Below are positions 19,622 to 29,077 of a stretch of 64,000 bases of DNA, in pieces (position 1 is the first letter of the stretch; every line of letters begins with the position of its first letter). The DNA is from a virus. The translations under genes and the position numbers were made by a program. Location of the stretch: the IMG/VR virus record IMGVR_UViG_3300037472_000016, positions 1-64,000 of that record. One strand, given 5' to 3'. Under the pieces are notes generated by a model. The model ran no database searches, was not told where the DNA came from, and saw only the letters and a list, made by a program, of their open reading frames with translations.

Positions 19622-22600
19622 ATGTCTACTAAGTCTAATCTTTATGCAGAAAAGGTTTTTGCAGAACAGCCACTTGCACTTTGGACATTAGACGATAGGT
19701 GTGACTACGTATCTTTGATACCCGAATCTTCTAGAAATGTATTTTTGTGGACAGTGGAATCTGGAACAGTATCTGCTGCATCAGTCTCTGGAGGATATCT
19801 TCCAATTACAGAATCTTTGGAGCGCTCTGCCACAATTTCGGGTATTACAAGGTTGCGGTCTCCAATAATCCTGGCAGACTCTTTAGACCAGTCAAAAAGC
19901 TCTGTTGCCGTATCTATACATGCCAAGCAGGTTTCAGGAAACATTAGCTCAATCACGCTAGGAATTAAGACTGAAAGCGATCATCAGTCTCACGAATTTA
20001 AGAAGGTGTCAAGCGGTGAGTGGACATACCTTTCTAAAACGCTTCCTAGACCCACAGGCAATTTTTCTGTATTTTTAGAAATATCTACATCGGCACCATC
20101 TCAGGTTTCTTTTAATGGGCTAACGGTTGGTCAATGGTCAGAAGAGTTTTCATTCTCTTCATTGGGAGTATCTCCGTCTCCAATTCTACAAAATCCTGCG
20201 GTATCTGGAACTCACGGAATACCTATGAATCCATACGGACTATCTTCTAATGATGCCTATGTCATAAAAGAGGAAAACAAGTTACTCGCCAGGCAGTCTG
20301 GCCTTCCTCTGACGTATGGAACAGCATCTTCTCTAGCGTTGCTTCCATCAGAGTCGTCAGGCCCTTCAATGATCGTTCCTGGTGTTGGATTTATGAATGA
20401 GAATGGAGAAACCTCTACCTATACCCTGGAATTCTGGTCAAGGATTCATGCTGGCTCCTCGAAAAAGAGAAGGATTGCAGGACCAATATCTTCATTGGAC
20501 GGCATATACGTAGATGGTCCATTTATCGGCATCCAGTCCCAGGGTCAAGAATCTTTTCATTATGTTGGTGAGTGGTATAGGCCGATGCTTATTCAAATGA
20601 TAGCGTCTGAGGATTACGTGTCTCTCCTGGTAAATGGAGAACAGGTCTGCAATATGGTATTGAAAGCGGCAGGGTATCCAGATAGACTAAACTCTGCTCA
20701 ACAGACTCAGGACTGGATTGGATTTTACTGTTATCCAGATATAGAGAAAATAGAAGTAGAGTGTGTAGCAATATACCCTTATGCCGTTCCGCCAGTGGTA
20801 GCAAAAAGAAGATTTGCCTATGGTCAAGCTGTAGATAACGCAGACACTATTGATTCGTCCTACAATGGTTCTTCCATTTATATAGATGCAAAGCTTGCAC
20901 AGCACTCAAACACCTATTCTTATCCAGATATTGGATTATGGAATCAGGGTGTGGTAGAAAATCTATCCCCGACTGCTAGCGTCCTCTCTTCTCCAAAACA
21001 CAGGCTTCCAGTTGCATCTTTTCTTAATGCACAAGCTTCTTCTTGGGAGTCTGACCTTAAAGAAATGTCTCTTTCTACTGGAGCCACTATATCCCTAAAG
21101 CCAAACCTGGGGTGGTCAGAAATAGGGGGTCATCTGTTTTTTGAAAATTTGTCCTTCGCAACAGACCGTCTTCGCGCAGTGTACGGGGTTTTTCAAGCAA
21201 GCCTGACACAAGACAACAGCAAGACATACTGTCTGCTAAGAATTGTTGATAGAACAAATAAGGACTATTTTTCTGTAGAGCTAGATGCAGGACAGGTTAC
21301 TTATTTTTTCAAATACGGGAGCGCACTGCCAGAAGAAGTTTTCAGAATTGGTGCCGACAGCCAGGGCGTTGCCGAGACCATAAGACCAGGAGAGGTTTTT
21401 TCTGCTGGATTAGATATTGCTAGCTTTTCTAATTCATTTGGTGGAAGCCTATCTGCATTTTTTGGAAACCCGTCCAGGCTATCGCTCTATGTGGGGGGTA
21501 CCGCAGAATACACAAAAACCTTTGGAGGCTTTATCCACAAGGTTGGATTTTGTAGCAACAGAAACTTTTTAGAGGCTGCTGAGTTTTTCTCTTCAAATGG
21601 GACAGTTCCAGTTATCTATGACGGAGGAATTCAGCCAGTCCAGCCAGTCCCACCGCCAGAGGGGGTGCCCCTCATAGTTGACCCAGATTTTATTGACCCC
21701 CCATTGGATGGAGGATTTGCAAGCTCCGAGTACGAGGGTACCATTGTTGACCACGTAGCAACTTATACCCTGTTCGGAAGCGGACAGACCTCCGCCTTTG
21801 ACGTTGCAACAGACTCTTACTGGGAAGATTATATTCCTCTGTCTAGGTTAGCGAAGAGAGTTGTAAACTCCTTTGGCAAGACAGAGGCATCCCTCGGATT
21901 TGTTCAGTTCAACATAGATTATCCGAGAGCAGAGATTACTGTTGGACAGAATATAGATACAACAAAAGAGATTGTAAAGTCTTACGTTTCTTTTCAATAC
22001 ATCTCTGAGGGGTCAAACAAAAGTCCTTTACAGTTTTTCAGCAAGTCTCCAGCAAAGATGAACGGCTTAGTTGTACCAGACTTAGATTGGACAACAAAGA
22101 AGTATGAGGTGCTTGACGGTGATGTTATTCTTCCGCCCCAGGGCATAGACATTAGACAGCTTTCTATAAATGTTCACATTGAGATGAAATCTCCATCTAT
22201 GCAAACAAAGCCAGTTCGGATACGCGCAATGTCTTTAGTTTCTAGAGCTTTTGGTTCAGATGCCCCTGGAAAAATCGGTACGAAATTTAGTAAAGAAATT
22301 TTTCCATACACCAAATACGGCAACTACAACATGTACAGTTCCGTCGTTCCTTTTTCAACGTACAAAGACTCAAGTCCACACCTCTACTTAACAAATAGTT
22401 CTGGGATAAGAATTGTGGGAAGCGGTACAAACGGCTCTCAGGGAATTTTTATACCAGTAAACAATGAAAATGCACCAAATTTTCTTGTGTCTTCCATTTC
22501 TTTTTCTATGAATAGTGAACGAGAGCCTTTTTCTGAGGAAGAAAAAAAGATTGCAGAAATAGAGTCTAACGACAACACGGTAGAAATATACGTGGTTAAG

Positions 22601-23149
22601 GAAAGCTCTTTGTCAGATCGTGGAAGAATTTTTGCGAGAAGAAAGCCAGGACTGTCAGACCCCTCGAACACAGTTTACAACCTTAATGGAATAGTCTTTT
22701 TTATCAATGGAGTTCCGACAGCCACTCCTTATGTATCGATGGGGCAGTGGAACCGCATTGGTATGGCGTTTGATAAGACGCTGAACTTTTCTGAAAACTC
22801 TGGAGGAATTAGACTAGTTGGGAAGCAACTGTTTGGGGGAATATCTTATTATCGACAGTCTGACTTCAACAGAAGATTAGAGGTTGCTTCTGGAGTGAAT
22901 AGTCAAATGTCAGAAGTTTTTTCTTTGGCGACTGCTGAGGTTGTGCCCATCTCGCACTTTTATTGGGGGCCGAGCAAGGGTACTGGAACCTCAAGATTTT
23001 TTGGGCCAAACCCGTCAGAGATTTATGGTTCATATACGGGAACTGATAGGCTTGTTGTTGGTGACGATGAGCCATTAGTATTTGGAAATTACTTTTATGC
23101 TATATATAAAGACCTGGCAGTGCAATCAATAACCATATCTCCGGTCTAA
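19622..23149 (+). CDS. large minor tail protein with LamG-like domain, 1175 aa
   Basis: Beta-rich throughout. A concanavalin/LamG-like stretch at about 255-350 (TYTLEFWSRIHAG..., VSLLVNGEQVC) suggests sugar binding. A Pro linker (PVQPVPPPEGVP, about 672) divides two halves, and the second has another lectin-like end (FFINGVPTATPYVSMGQWNRIGMAF). Predicted leaderless. It lies just upstream of the portal gene, an unusual place for a tail-tip protein. Structural role inferred. Confidence 0.7.
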   Translation: MSTKSNLYAEKVFAEQPLALWTLDDRCDYVSLIPESSRNVFLWTVESGTVSAASVSGGYLPITESLERSATISGITRLRSPIILADSLDQSKSSVAVSIHAKQVSGNISSITLGIKTESDHQSHEFKKVSSGEWTYLSKTLPRPTGNFSVFLEISTSAPSQVSFNGLTVGQWSEEFSFSSLGVSPSPILQNPAVSGTHGIPMNPYGLSSNDAYVIKEENKLLARQSGLPLTYGTASSLALLPSESSGPSMIVPGVGFMNENGETSTYTLEFWSRIHAGSSKKRRIAGPISSLDGIYVDGPFIGIQSQGQESFHYVGEWYRPMLIQMIASEDYVSLLVNGEQVCNMVLKAAGYPDRLNSAQQTQDWIGFYCYPDIEKIEVECVAIYPYAVPPVVAKRRFAYGQAVDNADTIDSSYNGSSIYIDAKLAQHSNTYSYPDIGLWNQGVVENLSPTASVLSSPKHRLPVASFLNAQASSWESDLKEMSLSTGATISLKPNLGWSEIGGHLFFENLSFATDRLRAVYGVFQASLTQDNSKTYCLLRIVDRTNKDYFSVELDAGQVTYFFKYGSALPEEVFRIGADSQGVAETIRPGEVFSAGLDIASFSNSFGGSLSAFFGNPSRLSLYVGGTAEYTKTFGGFIHKVGFCSNRNFLEAAEFFSSNGTVPVIYDGGIQPVQPVPPPEGVPLIVDPDFIDPPLDGGFASSEYEGTIVDHVATYTLFGSGQTSAFDVATDSYWEDYIPLSRLAKRVVNSFGKTEASLGFVQFNIDYPRAEITVGQNIDTTKEIVKSYVSFQYISEGSNKSPLQFFSKSPAKMNGLVVPDLDWTTKKYEVLDGDVILPPQGIDIRQLSINVHIEMKSPSMQTKPVRIRAMSLVSRAFGSDAPGKIGTKFSKEIFPYTKYGNYNMYSSVVPFSTYKDSSPHLYLTNSSGIRIVGSGTNGSQGIFIPVNNENAPNFLVSSISFSMNSEREPFSEEEKKIAEIESNDNTVEIYVVKESSLSDRGRIFARRKPGLSDPSNTVYNLNGIVFFINGVPTATPYVSMGQWNRIGMAFDKTLNFSENSGGIRLVGKQLFGGISYYRQSDFNRRLEVASGVNSQMSEVFSLATAEVVPISHFYWGPSKGTGTSRFFGPNPSEIYGSYTGTDRLVVGDDEPLVFGNYFYAIYKDLAVQSITISPV

Positions 23150-23154
23150 TATGG

Positions 23155-23160
23155 TATACT
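23155..23160 (+). promoter_or_regulatory. extended -10
   Basis: TGG-TATACT; GTG 23162 and ATG 23168 follow within 8 nt, so the mRNA is leaderless or nearly so. Confidence 0.65.
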
Positions 23161-23167
23161 TGTGGTT

Positions 23168-23545
23168 ATGAAACAACAAAAACCTCGATTCCCTGGTCAA
23201 ATTGGTGACACAAAAGTAAACGTAATCCCCAAAATGTACGATTGGGGAGTGTACTACTGGAAGCTTCCTAACGGAAGAAAATTTTCAGACGGAAGCGGGA
23301 ACTTTCTTACAATTGCGTCAGACAAGGGCGACCTTGCAAAGATTCAGCAGTTGCAAGATGCGGCGGCACATTACGGAAGGCCAGACGGCACTGCGGTATT
23401 TGAGGCTGGTGCAAGAAAGATCACCGACGAAGAGCACTCCGAACAGATTGATCGTCTAAAGCAGGGAATGATTCCCAGCCTTAATGACTTGGGTGCCATT
23501 CACGCAGCACAGCAAACGTTTAGGGCTTACGGGGACAACGACTAA
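23168..23545 (+). CDS. hypothetical head-module protein, 125 aa
   Basis: ATG 23168 (MKQQKPRFPGQIGDTKVNVI...) is preferred; an in-frame GTG lies 6 nt upstream. Contains YYWKLPNGRKFSDGSGNFLTIASDKGD and FEAGARKITDEEHSEQ. It precedes the portal gene with a TAATG overlap. I know similar unnamed proteins next to actinophage portals. Function unknown. Confidence 0.75.
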   Translation: MKQQKPRFPGQIGDTKVNVIPKMYDWGVYYWKLPNGRKFSDGSGNFLTIASDKGDLAKIQQLQDAAAHYGRPDGTAVFEAGARKITDEEHSEQIDRLKQGMIPSLNDLGAIHAAQQTFRAYGDND

Positions 23546-25137
23546 TGAATGAATATGTCGTCCCCGCTAGCATTGACGAAGCGATAGAAGCTGATGAAAC
23601 GTTCAACAGGCAAGACCCATTCAACAAGACATGGGATGACGTAAAATCTTATTCTGGTATGGAAAAAAACTTTAAGCGTCGGGCAGACCGAATGAAAAAG
23701 TTTGACCAGTCACCACAATACCTAGATTCTGCAATGGCTAACAGTTCAGGAATAAAGGGGGCACAGTCAAAAGAAATTAACCCAGGCACTGTTTATCGAA
23801 ACGGTTACGGAATGTTTGACGTTATTACGCCGCCCTGGAATATGTATCAGCTAGCAAACTTCTACGACACCTCTTTTGCAAATCATGCTGCAATTGATGC
23901 AAAGGTTGCTAACATTGTCGGTCTCGGATATTCCATTCAGAATTCAAGCAGAGCACAGCTTGCCATTGAAAACTCCACAAACGGAACAGCCACAGACAAG
24001 GCAAGAAAAAGACTTGAGCGTTCCAGGGTCGAGCTTGAAGAGTGGCTAGAAAGCCTCAATAGCGATGACTCGTTTACGCAAACACTATCTAAGTTTTATA
24101 CAGATGTTCAGGCAACGGGCAACGGATACTTGGAGGTTGGTCGCACAGTCAATGGAGACATTGGATATGTGGGTCACATTCCGGCTACCACCGTAAGGGT
24201 ACGTAGGCTAAGAGACGGCTTCGTTCAGATTATTGGAAGCAAGGTTGTGTACTTTAGAAATTTTGGGGCATCTAACCAAAATCAAATTACAGAAGACACT
24301 AGGCCAAACGAGATAATCCACTACAAGGAGTATTCACCACTTAATACCTTTTATGGTGTACCAGACATAATGTCTGCAATATCTTCATTGCAAGGTGACC
24401 AGTTGGCCTCACAGTACAACATTGATTATTTTGCAAATAAGGGTGTTCCCAGGTATATCATAACTCTTAAGGGTGCAAAGCTTTCCCCTGATGCAGAGGA
24501 TAAGATGTTCAGATTCTTGCAGACTAGCCTTCGTGGTCAGTCTCACAGAACTCTTTATATTCCGTTACCCGGAGATTCTGACACCAACAAGGTTGAGTTT
24601 AAGATGGAGGCCGTAGAAAACGGGGTACAGGAAGCCTCATTCAAAGAGTACAGAAAAGAAAACAGAGATGACATTCTTATCGCTCACCAGGTGCCCCTAT
24701 CAAAGATTGGTGGAGGAGATTCCTCTGCAATCGCAGCTTCTATAGCACAAGACAGAACCTTTAAAGAGCAGGTATCAAGGCCAGCACAGAGAAACCTAGA
24801 GAAGTCTATTAACAAGATCGTTCACGAAAAGACAGACATGCTTGACTTCAAGCTTAATGAGTTGACTCTAACTGATGAAAACGTTGAGTCTCAGATTGTT
24901 GAGAGATACGTCAAGACTCAGGTGATGACAATTAACGAGGCACGAGACAAGATCAACCTCCCCCCACGAGACGACGGAGACAAGGCATTTGAAATGTCTT
25001 CTAGGCAGGCTACGGACATGAGAGCAAACGTTGCACAGAACAGACAGAGAGATTCTGAAAGAGCAAACGAGCAGTCTGACGGAACAGCAACAGTGTCTGG
25101 GAGAAACGCCCAGGGAGAGGGACGTTCTTCTTCATAA
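23545..25137 (+). CDS. portal protein, 530 aa
   Basis: The portal forms the dodecameric DNA entry ring of the head. Features: NMYQLANFYDTSFANHAAIDAKVANIVGLGYSI (about 93-130), FYTDVQATGNGYLEV (about 180-195), and HYKEYSPLNTFYGVPDIMSAISSL (PBSX/HK97-type portal signature). A crown helix ends with NLEKSINKIVHEK. The C-terminus is hydrophilic and disordered (RDSERANEQSDG). Length is normal for the family. Confidence 0.92.
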   Translation: MNEYVVPASIDEAIEADETFNRQDPFNKTWDDVKSYSGMEKNFKRRADRMKKFDQSPQYLDSAMANSSGIKGAQSKEINPGTVYRNGYGMFDVITPPWNMYQLANFYDTSFANHAAIDAKVANIVGLGYSIQNSSRAQLAIENSTNGTATDKARKRLERSRVELEEWLESLNSDDSFTQTLSKFYTDVQATGNGYLEVGRTVNGDIGYVGHIPATTVRVRRLRDGFVQIIGSKVVYFRNFGASNQNQITEDTRPNEIIHYKEYSPLNTFYGVPDIMSAISSLQGDQLASQYNIDYFANKGVPRYIITLKGAKLSPDAEDKMFRFLQTSLRGQSHRTLYIPLPGDSDTNKVEFKMEAVENGVQEASFKEYRKENRDDILIAHQVPLSKIGGGDSSAIAASIAQDRTFKEQVSRPAQRNLEKSINKIVHEKTDMLDFKLNELTLTDENVESQIVERYVKTQVMTINEARDKINLPPRDDGDKAFEMSSRQATDMRANVAQNRQRDSERANEQSDGTATVSGRNAQGEGRSSS

Positions 25138-25172
25138 CGTTTTTATAACTTTATGAAAAAAGATGCTATAAT
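25134..25172 (+). promoter_or_regulatory. TAAC pair plus extended -10 promoter
   Basis: ATAACGTTTTT/ATAACTTTATG (25134-25155) are adjacent 11-mers that overlap the portal stop. TGC-TATAAT follows (25167-25172). ATG 25182 lies 9 nt downstream (leader about 3 nt). Confidence 0.65.
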
Positions 25173-25181
25173 TGGCTTAGT

Positions 25182-26465
25182 ATGACTATTGAGAAAGCTC
25201 TATGGAGCGCCGATGGGGAAAACATTCGCATGTCTATGCCACTTACCAAAGTGGATATAGAGCGAAGAATCGTTTCTGGATTCGCTACCCTGGATAACGT
25301 GGACAGGCAGAACGACATTGTTAGCACAGAAGCTAGCGTAAAAGCATTTTCACGATTCAAAGGAAACATCAGGGAAATGCACCAGCCCATTGCTGTGGGA
25401 AAGCTTGTATCGTTTAAGCAAGACAGATACTTCGATGCAGATACCAAAAAGTTTTACTCTGGGGTATTTGTTTCTGCTTATGTTTCAAAGGGCGCACAGG
25501 ACACCTGGGAAAAGGTTCTCGATGGGACATACACAGGATTTTCAATTGGCGGGGTAATGAAAGAATGGGATGACGCTTTTGATGAAAATGCAGAGTCTCC
25601 CATTAGAGTAATTAAAGATTACGACCTCTATGAGTTATCTCTTGTTGATAGCCCAGCCAATCAGTTTGCCAGCATCGTTTCTATCGAAAAAGTAAACGGT
25701 GTTGATGTTTTAAAGGGTGAGGTCACAGAGACCGTTCTAGAAAATGTTTTCTGGGATGAGCAGTCTGGCCTTGTTCTTTTGTCAGAAGAAGATGCCGTTA
25801 TCAGTCCTGCTTCGGACATGCCAATGAAAAACATTGGGTTTGTTGAGAAGTCTGATTCGGCAAAAGCTGACATGATTAAGTTCTTAGTGGATGATGCTAA
25901 AGGCATTACAGCTTCTAAGATTAATAAGGAGGTAAGTCTTATGACAGAAAATGATGTAGCAGAAACTGCTATCGAAAAGTCAGAGGTTGCTCCAGAGGCA
26001 GAGACCGTCGCAGAAGATGTTGTAGCAGAGGTTGCAGCAGAAGAAGTGGTGGAATCTGAGGTAGTAGAGGAAGAGAACATTGAGAAGTCAGTGGACGAAT
26101 CTCCTGTTGAAGATACTGTTGCTCCTGTAGAAGAGATTGCTAAGTCAGTCTCCGAAGAAGCAACAGAAATCAAAGACGCTATTACATCAGCCTTTAGCGA
26201 CCTAACCGAAATCGTAAAGTCTCTTCACGAGCAGATTTCAGAAATGCAAAAATCAATTGGTGTAACAAATGAGGCTGTTGCCGCAGTCAAGTCAGAAGTT
26301 GATAGCACCAAGCAAGAGTTTGGAAAGAGTATGGACAAAGTAATTAAAGATACTGCTTTCCGTAAATCTGGCGACTTAGGCGAAGTTGTTCAGGAGCAAC
26401 CAGAACTGGTTGAGAAATCCCTATGGGGCGGCCGTTTCCTCAAAACTGCCGACTTGTTTAAGTAG
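25182..26465 (+). CDS. prohead protease fused to scaffold, 427 aa
   Basis: Residues 1-170 form an XkdF/S78-like protease: SMPLTKVDIERRIVSGFATLDNVDRQNDIVS, H67 in REMHQPIAVG, and S121 in TGFSIGG as likely catalytic His and Ser. Residues 254-427 are Glu/Val-rich coiled coil (EVAAEEVVESEVVEEEN...), as expected for a scaffold. An internal ATG at residue 254 has a strong ribosome site (see next entry). The protease processes the head during maturation. Confidence 0.88.
   Translation: MTIEKALWSADGENIRMSMPLTKVDIERRIVSGFATLDNVDRQNDIVSTEASVKAFSRFKGNIREMHQPIAVGKLVSFKQDRYFDADTKKFYSGVFVSAYVSKGAQDTWEKVLDGTYTGFSIGGVMKEWDDAFDENAESPIRVIKDYDLYELSLVDSPANQFASIVSIEKVNGVDVLKGEVTETVLENVFWDEQSGLVLLSEEDAVISPASDMPMKNIGFVEKSDSAKADMIKFLVDDAKGITASKINKEVSLMTENDVAETAIEKSEVAPEAETVAEDVVAEVAAEEVVESEVVEEENIEKSVDESPVEDTVAPVEEIAKSVSEEATEIKDAITSAFSDLTEIVKSLHEQISEMQKSIGVTNEAVAAVKSEVDSTKQEFGKSMDKVIKDTAFRKSGDLGEVVQEQPELVEKSLWGGRFLKTADLFK
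25941..26465 (+). CDS. nested in-frame scaffold protein, 174 aa
   Basis: AAGGAGGTAAGTCTT precedes ATG 25941 in the same frame as the protease gene, a textbook start site inside the gene. The product would be only the acidic coiled-coil scaffold, as with lambda C/Nu3. The site is seen; expression is inferred. Confidence 0.7.
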   Translation: MTENDVAETAIEKSEVAPEAETVAEDVVAEVAAEEVVESEVVEEENIEKSVDESPVEDTVAPVEEIAKSVSEEATEIKDAITSAFSDLTEIVKSLHEQISEMQKSIGVTNEAVAAVKSEVDSTKQEFGKSMDKVIKDTAFRKSGDLGEVVQEQPELVEKSLWGGRFLKTADLFK

Positions 26466-26495
26466 CAAATAAAAATCACTTAGGAGGTGACAAAA

Positions 26496-27632
26496 ATGTC
26501 AGAAGATATTAAGAAAAATCAACCAGGTGAATCCGGGGAACTCGGAGGAACTGCACCAGGCCTATATCAGGGTCAGGGAGCATTCGCATCTGGTGGCGTT
26601 GGCGGAGTAACTGACCCAGGTGCAGACGTACTTGGCAATATCCCCAATGCAGAATTTGGCGTTACAGATGGTCGCAACGGCGTAAACCCCTCGGGTGCCG
26701 CTGGCGGCGGAATTCTTCGTCCAGAGCAAGCAAGACGTTTTATTGATTACGTATGGGATGCAACGACTCTTGCACAAGACGGTCGCCGCGTAACAATGCG
26801 TGCCAACTCAATGGAGCTAGAGAAGGTCAACGTTGGTGAGCGCGTAATTCGTGCCGCTGCTCAGGCAGACGGTCGTTACACGAACACTGGTGCGACATTC
26901 ACCAAGGTAGAGCTAACTACTCGCAAGATTCGTCTTGACTGGGAAGTTTCTGCTGAGGGTCTAGAAGACAACATTGAGGGAGGTGCCCTAGAAGACCACT
27001 TGGTTCGTCTAATGACAAATGCTTTTGCAAATGACATTGAGGACCTCGCCATTAACGGTGACGGTACAACAGGAAACTTCCTTAGCATCATGGATGGATT
27101 CATTAACAGAGAGAAGTCAAACGGTGACGCGCACGAGGCTGTCGTAACAGTGGCCAACAATGCATGGACACCATCTGTTATGCAGGAAATCATCTATGCT
27201 CTGCCTCGCAAGTACCGTGCCCTTAAGAACGGACTCAAGTTCTATGCAGGAACCGACGCATTCGCAGGAATCGTTGCCCAGAATGGAACACTTGCTGATG
27301 CAGTTGCAGAAGCGTTTGCTGGTCAGGTACCAGGAAGCACCGCTGCTAACCGTCAGAACTACCTTGATGGTGTTGGTCAGACATTTGGTGGCGCTCGCAC
27401 CACTCGTGTCCTCGGCATCGAAGTACAAGAAGTTCCATACTACCCAGAGGGCTTTGTTGACCTAACATTCCCAACGAACCGTATTTGGGGCTTCCAGCGA
27501 GACATTACTGTGAACCGCGAATATGTGGCCAAGAAGGACACAATCGAGTACACCGTATTTGTTCGCTTCGGTCTCCAGTGGGAGGAAGAGGACGCAATTG
27601 CGTTCGCAGACTCCGACGCACTGGATTCATAA
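26496..27632 (+). CDS. major capsid protein, HK97 fold, 378 aa
   Basis: ATG 26496 has AGGAGGTG at ideal spacing; the GTG at 26487 lies inside that ribosome site. After a Gly-rich arm come RPEQARRFIDYVWDATTLAQDGRRVTMRAN, RKIRLDWEVSAEGLEDNIEGG and DLAINGDGTTGNFLSIMDGF. Near the end are VQEVPYYPEG and FQRDITVNREYVAKKDTIEY. These are hallmarks of HK97-type capsid proteins. A terminator follows. Confidence 0.92.
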   Translation: MSEDIKKNQPGESGELGGTAPGLYQGQGAFASGGVGGVTDPGADVLGNIPNAEFGVTDGRNGVNPSGAAGGGILRPEQARRFIDYVWDATTLAQDGRRVTMRANSMELEKVNVGERVIRAAAQADGRYTNTGATFTKVELTTRKIRLDWEVSAEGLEDNIEGGALEDHLVRLMTNAFANDIEDLAINGDGTTGNFLSIMDGFINREKSNGDAHEAVVTVANNAWTPSVMQEIIYALPRKYRALKNGLKFYAGTDAFAGIVAQNGTLADAVAEAFAGQVPGSTAANRQNYLDGVGQTFGGARTTRVLGIEVQEVPYYPEGFVDLTFPTNRIWGFQRDITVNREYVAKKDTIEYTVFVRFGLQWEEEDAIAFADSDALDS

Positions 27633-27654
27633 CTAAATACGATTGAAGCTTTGG

Positions 27655-27691
27655 GGGTAGGAGCCTTTGTGCTCCTGCCCTCTTTGCTTTT
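27655..27691 (+). terminator. terminator after the capsid gene
   Basis: GGGTAGGAGC-CTTTGT-GCTCCTGCCC (10-bp stem) followed by TCTTTGCTTTTT. Confidence 0.85.
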
Positions 27692-27699
27692 TAATCTGA

Positions 27700-27705
27700 T
27701 ATAAT
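27700..27705 (+). promoter_or_regulatory. extended -10 promoter
   Basis: TGA-TATAAT directly after the capsid terminator; AGGAGG lies before ATG 27726. Confidence 0.65.
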
Positions 27706-27725
27706 ATAAAACTAGGAGGATTTTT

Positions 27726-28190
27726 ATGTCAACAGAACTAAACGAACCTGGTGTGGTAGAGCCAGAAGCTTTAACAAATGAAGCGACGACAGAGGCAAGC
27801 CCCTCTGTGGAGAATGTAGACCATCAGGGTGACGGAGACATTAAAATCTCCAAGCCCAACACCATGCCGGTAGCAGACGAGGAAAAAGTTATTGGCTCTT
27901 CGGGCACAACCAAAAAGGGTGGAAAAAAGGCTAGTGGCGCACTTACTGTAAAGGGTGGAGTCGTTGGCTCAAGTGCAGCCGAGGCAAAGCCAAAGGCAGT
28001 GAAAAAGGTTGCTACCAAGGAAAGCGACAAGGTTGCTATCTTTTCTACAAGAAGCGTTCGGTGGCCAAATGTCGGCAACGTCGTAAAGGGGTACAACATC
28101 GTATCTTTGGCGGCATCAGAAAAGTGGCTAGCAAGAGACCACGTAAGAGAAGCCACTCCAGAAGAAGTAGCAAGAGAGTACGGTCAGTAA
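27726..28190 (+). CDS. hypothetical head-region protein, 154 aa
   Basis: The first ~100 residues are disordered (Glu/Thr, then Lys/Ala/Gly repeats: KKGGKKASGALTVKGG). A compact C-terminal part follows (FSTRSVRWPNVGNVVKGYNIVS...EKWLARDHVREATPEEVAREYG). The start has a strong AGGAGG. By position it may decorate the head or join the connector; not recognised. Confidence 0.7.
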   Translation: MSTELNEPGVVEPEALTNEATTEASPSVENVDHQGDGDIKISKPNTMPVADEEKVIGSSGTTKKGGKKASGALTVKGGVVGSSAAEAKPKAVKKVATKESDKVAIFSTRSVRWPNVGNVVKGYNIVSLAASEKWLARDHVREATPEEVAREYGQ

Positions 28191-28194
28191 GAGC

Positions 28195-29076
28195 ATGGAA
28201 CTACTGAGGGTTTCACCATTTCCAATTCAGCTTCCCATCACTGTAGAGTCTACAGGAATAGAGTACGAAGTTTCTGTCTTGGACTTGGTGGACTACTCAG
28301 TATCAACGCAGATAGTTGTTGCAGAAACAGGCCTCATTGCGCTTGTAGCCCTGCCTTCTGACAGAGACGGAAACTACACCGTGTCTTGGGGTAATGGGGA
28401 GGAAGACGTTTCTGTCATTAGGCCATACGTTGATGCAAATACAAAGGCAACTACAGCATCTGAAATTGCTGACTACAAGAAGCACGAGCAAATAGCCAGG
28501 GCAATTATCGACTCTGTCGTAACCTCTGGCTTCTACTACAGGAAGCATATTCTTCAAACTTCTGGCCAAGGCTCTGATTACATTCCACTCTGGGTAAATG
28601 CTAGAAAGATTTTTTCGGTATCTGAAAACAACAAGACCATTTATGATGTTGATAGCACAGAAGAATACCCTCGCAAATTTGAAATAGTAAAGAATAGAAC
28701 AGCCATTGCAGAATCTTATGCTGGCGGAATAAATAGGATTGAGGGAGCGCCTTTGATTCTTCCTTTTGCACCAAGCGATAGCCTAGACCTATCTTACAGT
28801 TATAGGGGCTTCCCCAACACATTTGACTACACGTTTGTCCTCGGTGTGGGATATAAGACCTTGCCAACAGACCTAGTTCTTGCGGCAGAAATGCTGATCG
28901 ATGACCTCATGTGCGGAAAGCTTGAGTATTTTAAGCGGTACGTATCAAGCTATGACACAGATCAGTTCAGTATAAAGCTTAATGACAAGATTGCTTTCGA
29001 AGGAACCGGAAACATTCTCGTTGACAAGATTCTTTCAAACTACACAAACTCTATAACAACACTAGGAGTATTGTAG
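28195..29076 (+). CDS. head-to-tail adaptor-like protein, 293 aa
   Basis: N-terminal beta domain with VALPSDRDGNYTVSWGNGEE, then helical ADYKKHEQIARAIIDSV. Later segments are FPNTFDYTFVLGVGYKTLPTDLVLAAEMLIDDL and a C-terminal helix. The helical hairpin after a beta module resembles phage head-tail connector (gp6-like) proteins. No ribosome site; it relies on coupling to the previous gene 5 nt away. Confidence 0.65.
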   Translation: MELLRVSPFPIQLPITVESTGIEYEVSVLDLVDYSVSTQIVVAETGLIALVALPSDRDGNYTVSWGNGEEDVSVIRPYVDANTKATTASEIADYKKHEQIARAIIDSVVTSGFYYRKHILQTSGQGSDYIPLWVNARKIFSVSENNKTIYDVDSTEEYPRKFEIVKNRTAIAESYAGGINRIEGAPLILPFAPSDSLDLSYSYRGFPNTFDYTFVLGVGYKTLPTDLVLAAEMLIDDLMCGKLEYFKRYVSSYDTDQFSIKLNDKIAFEGTGNILVDKILSNYTNSITTLGVL

Positions 29077-29077
29077 G

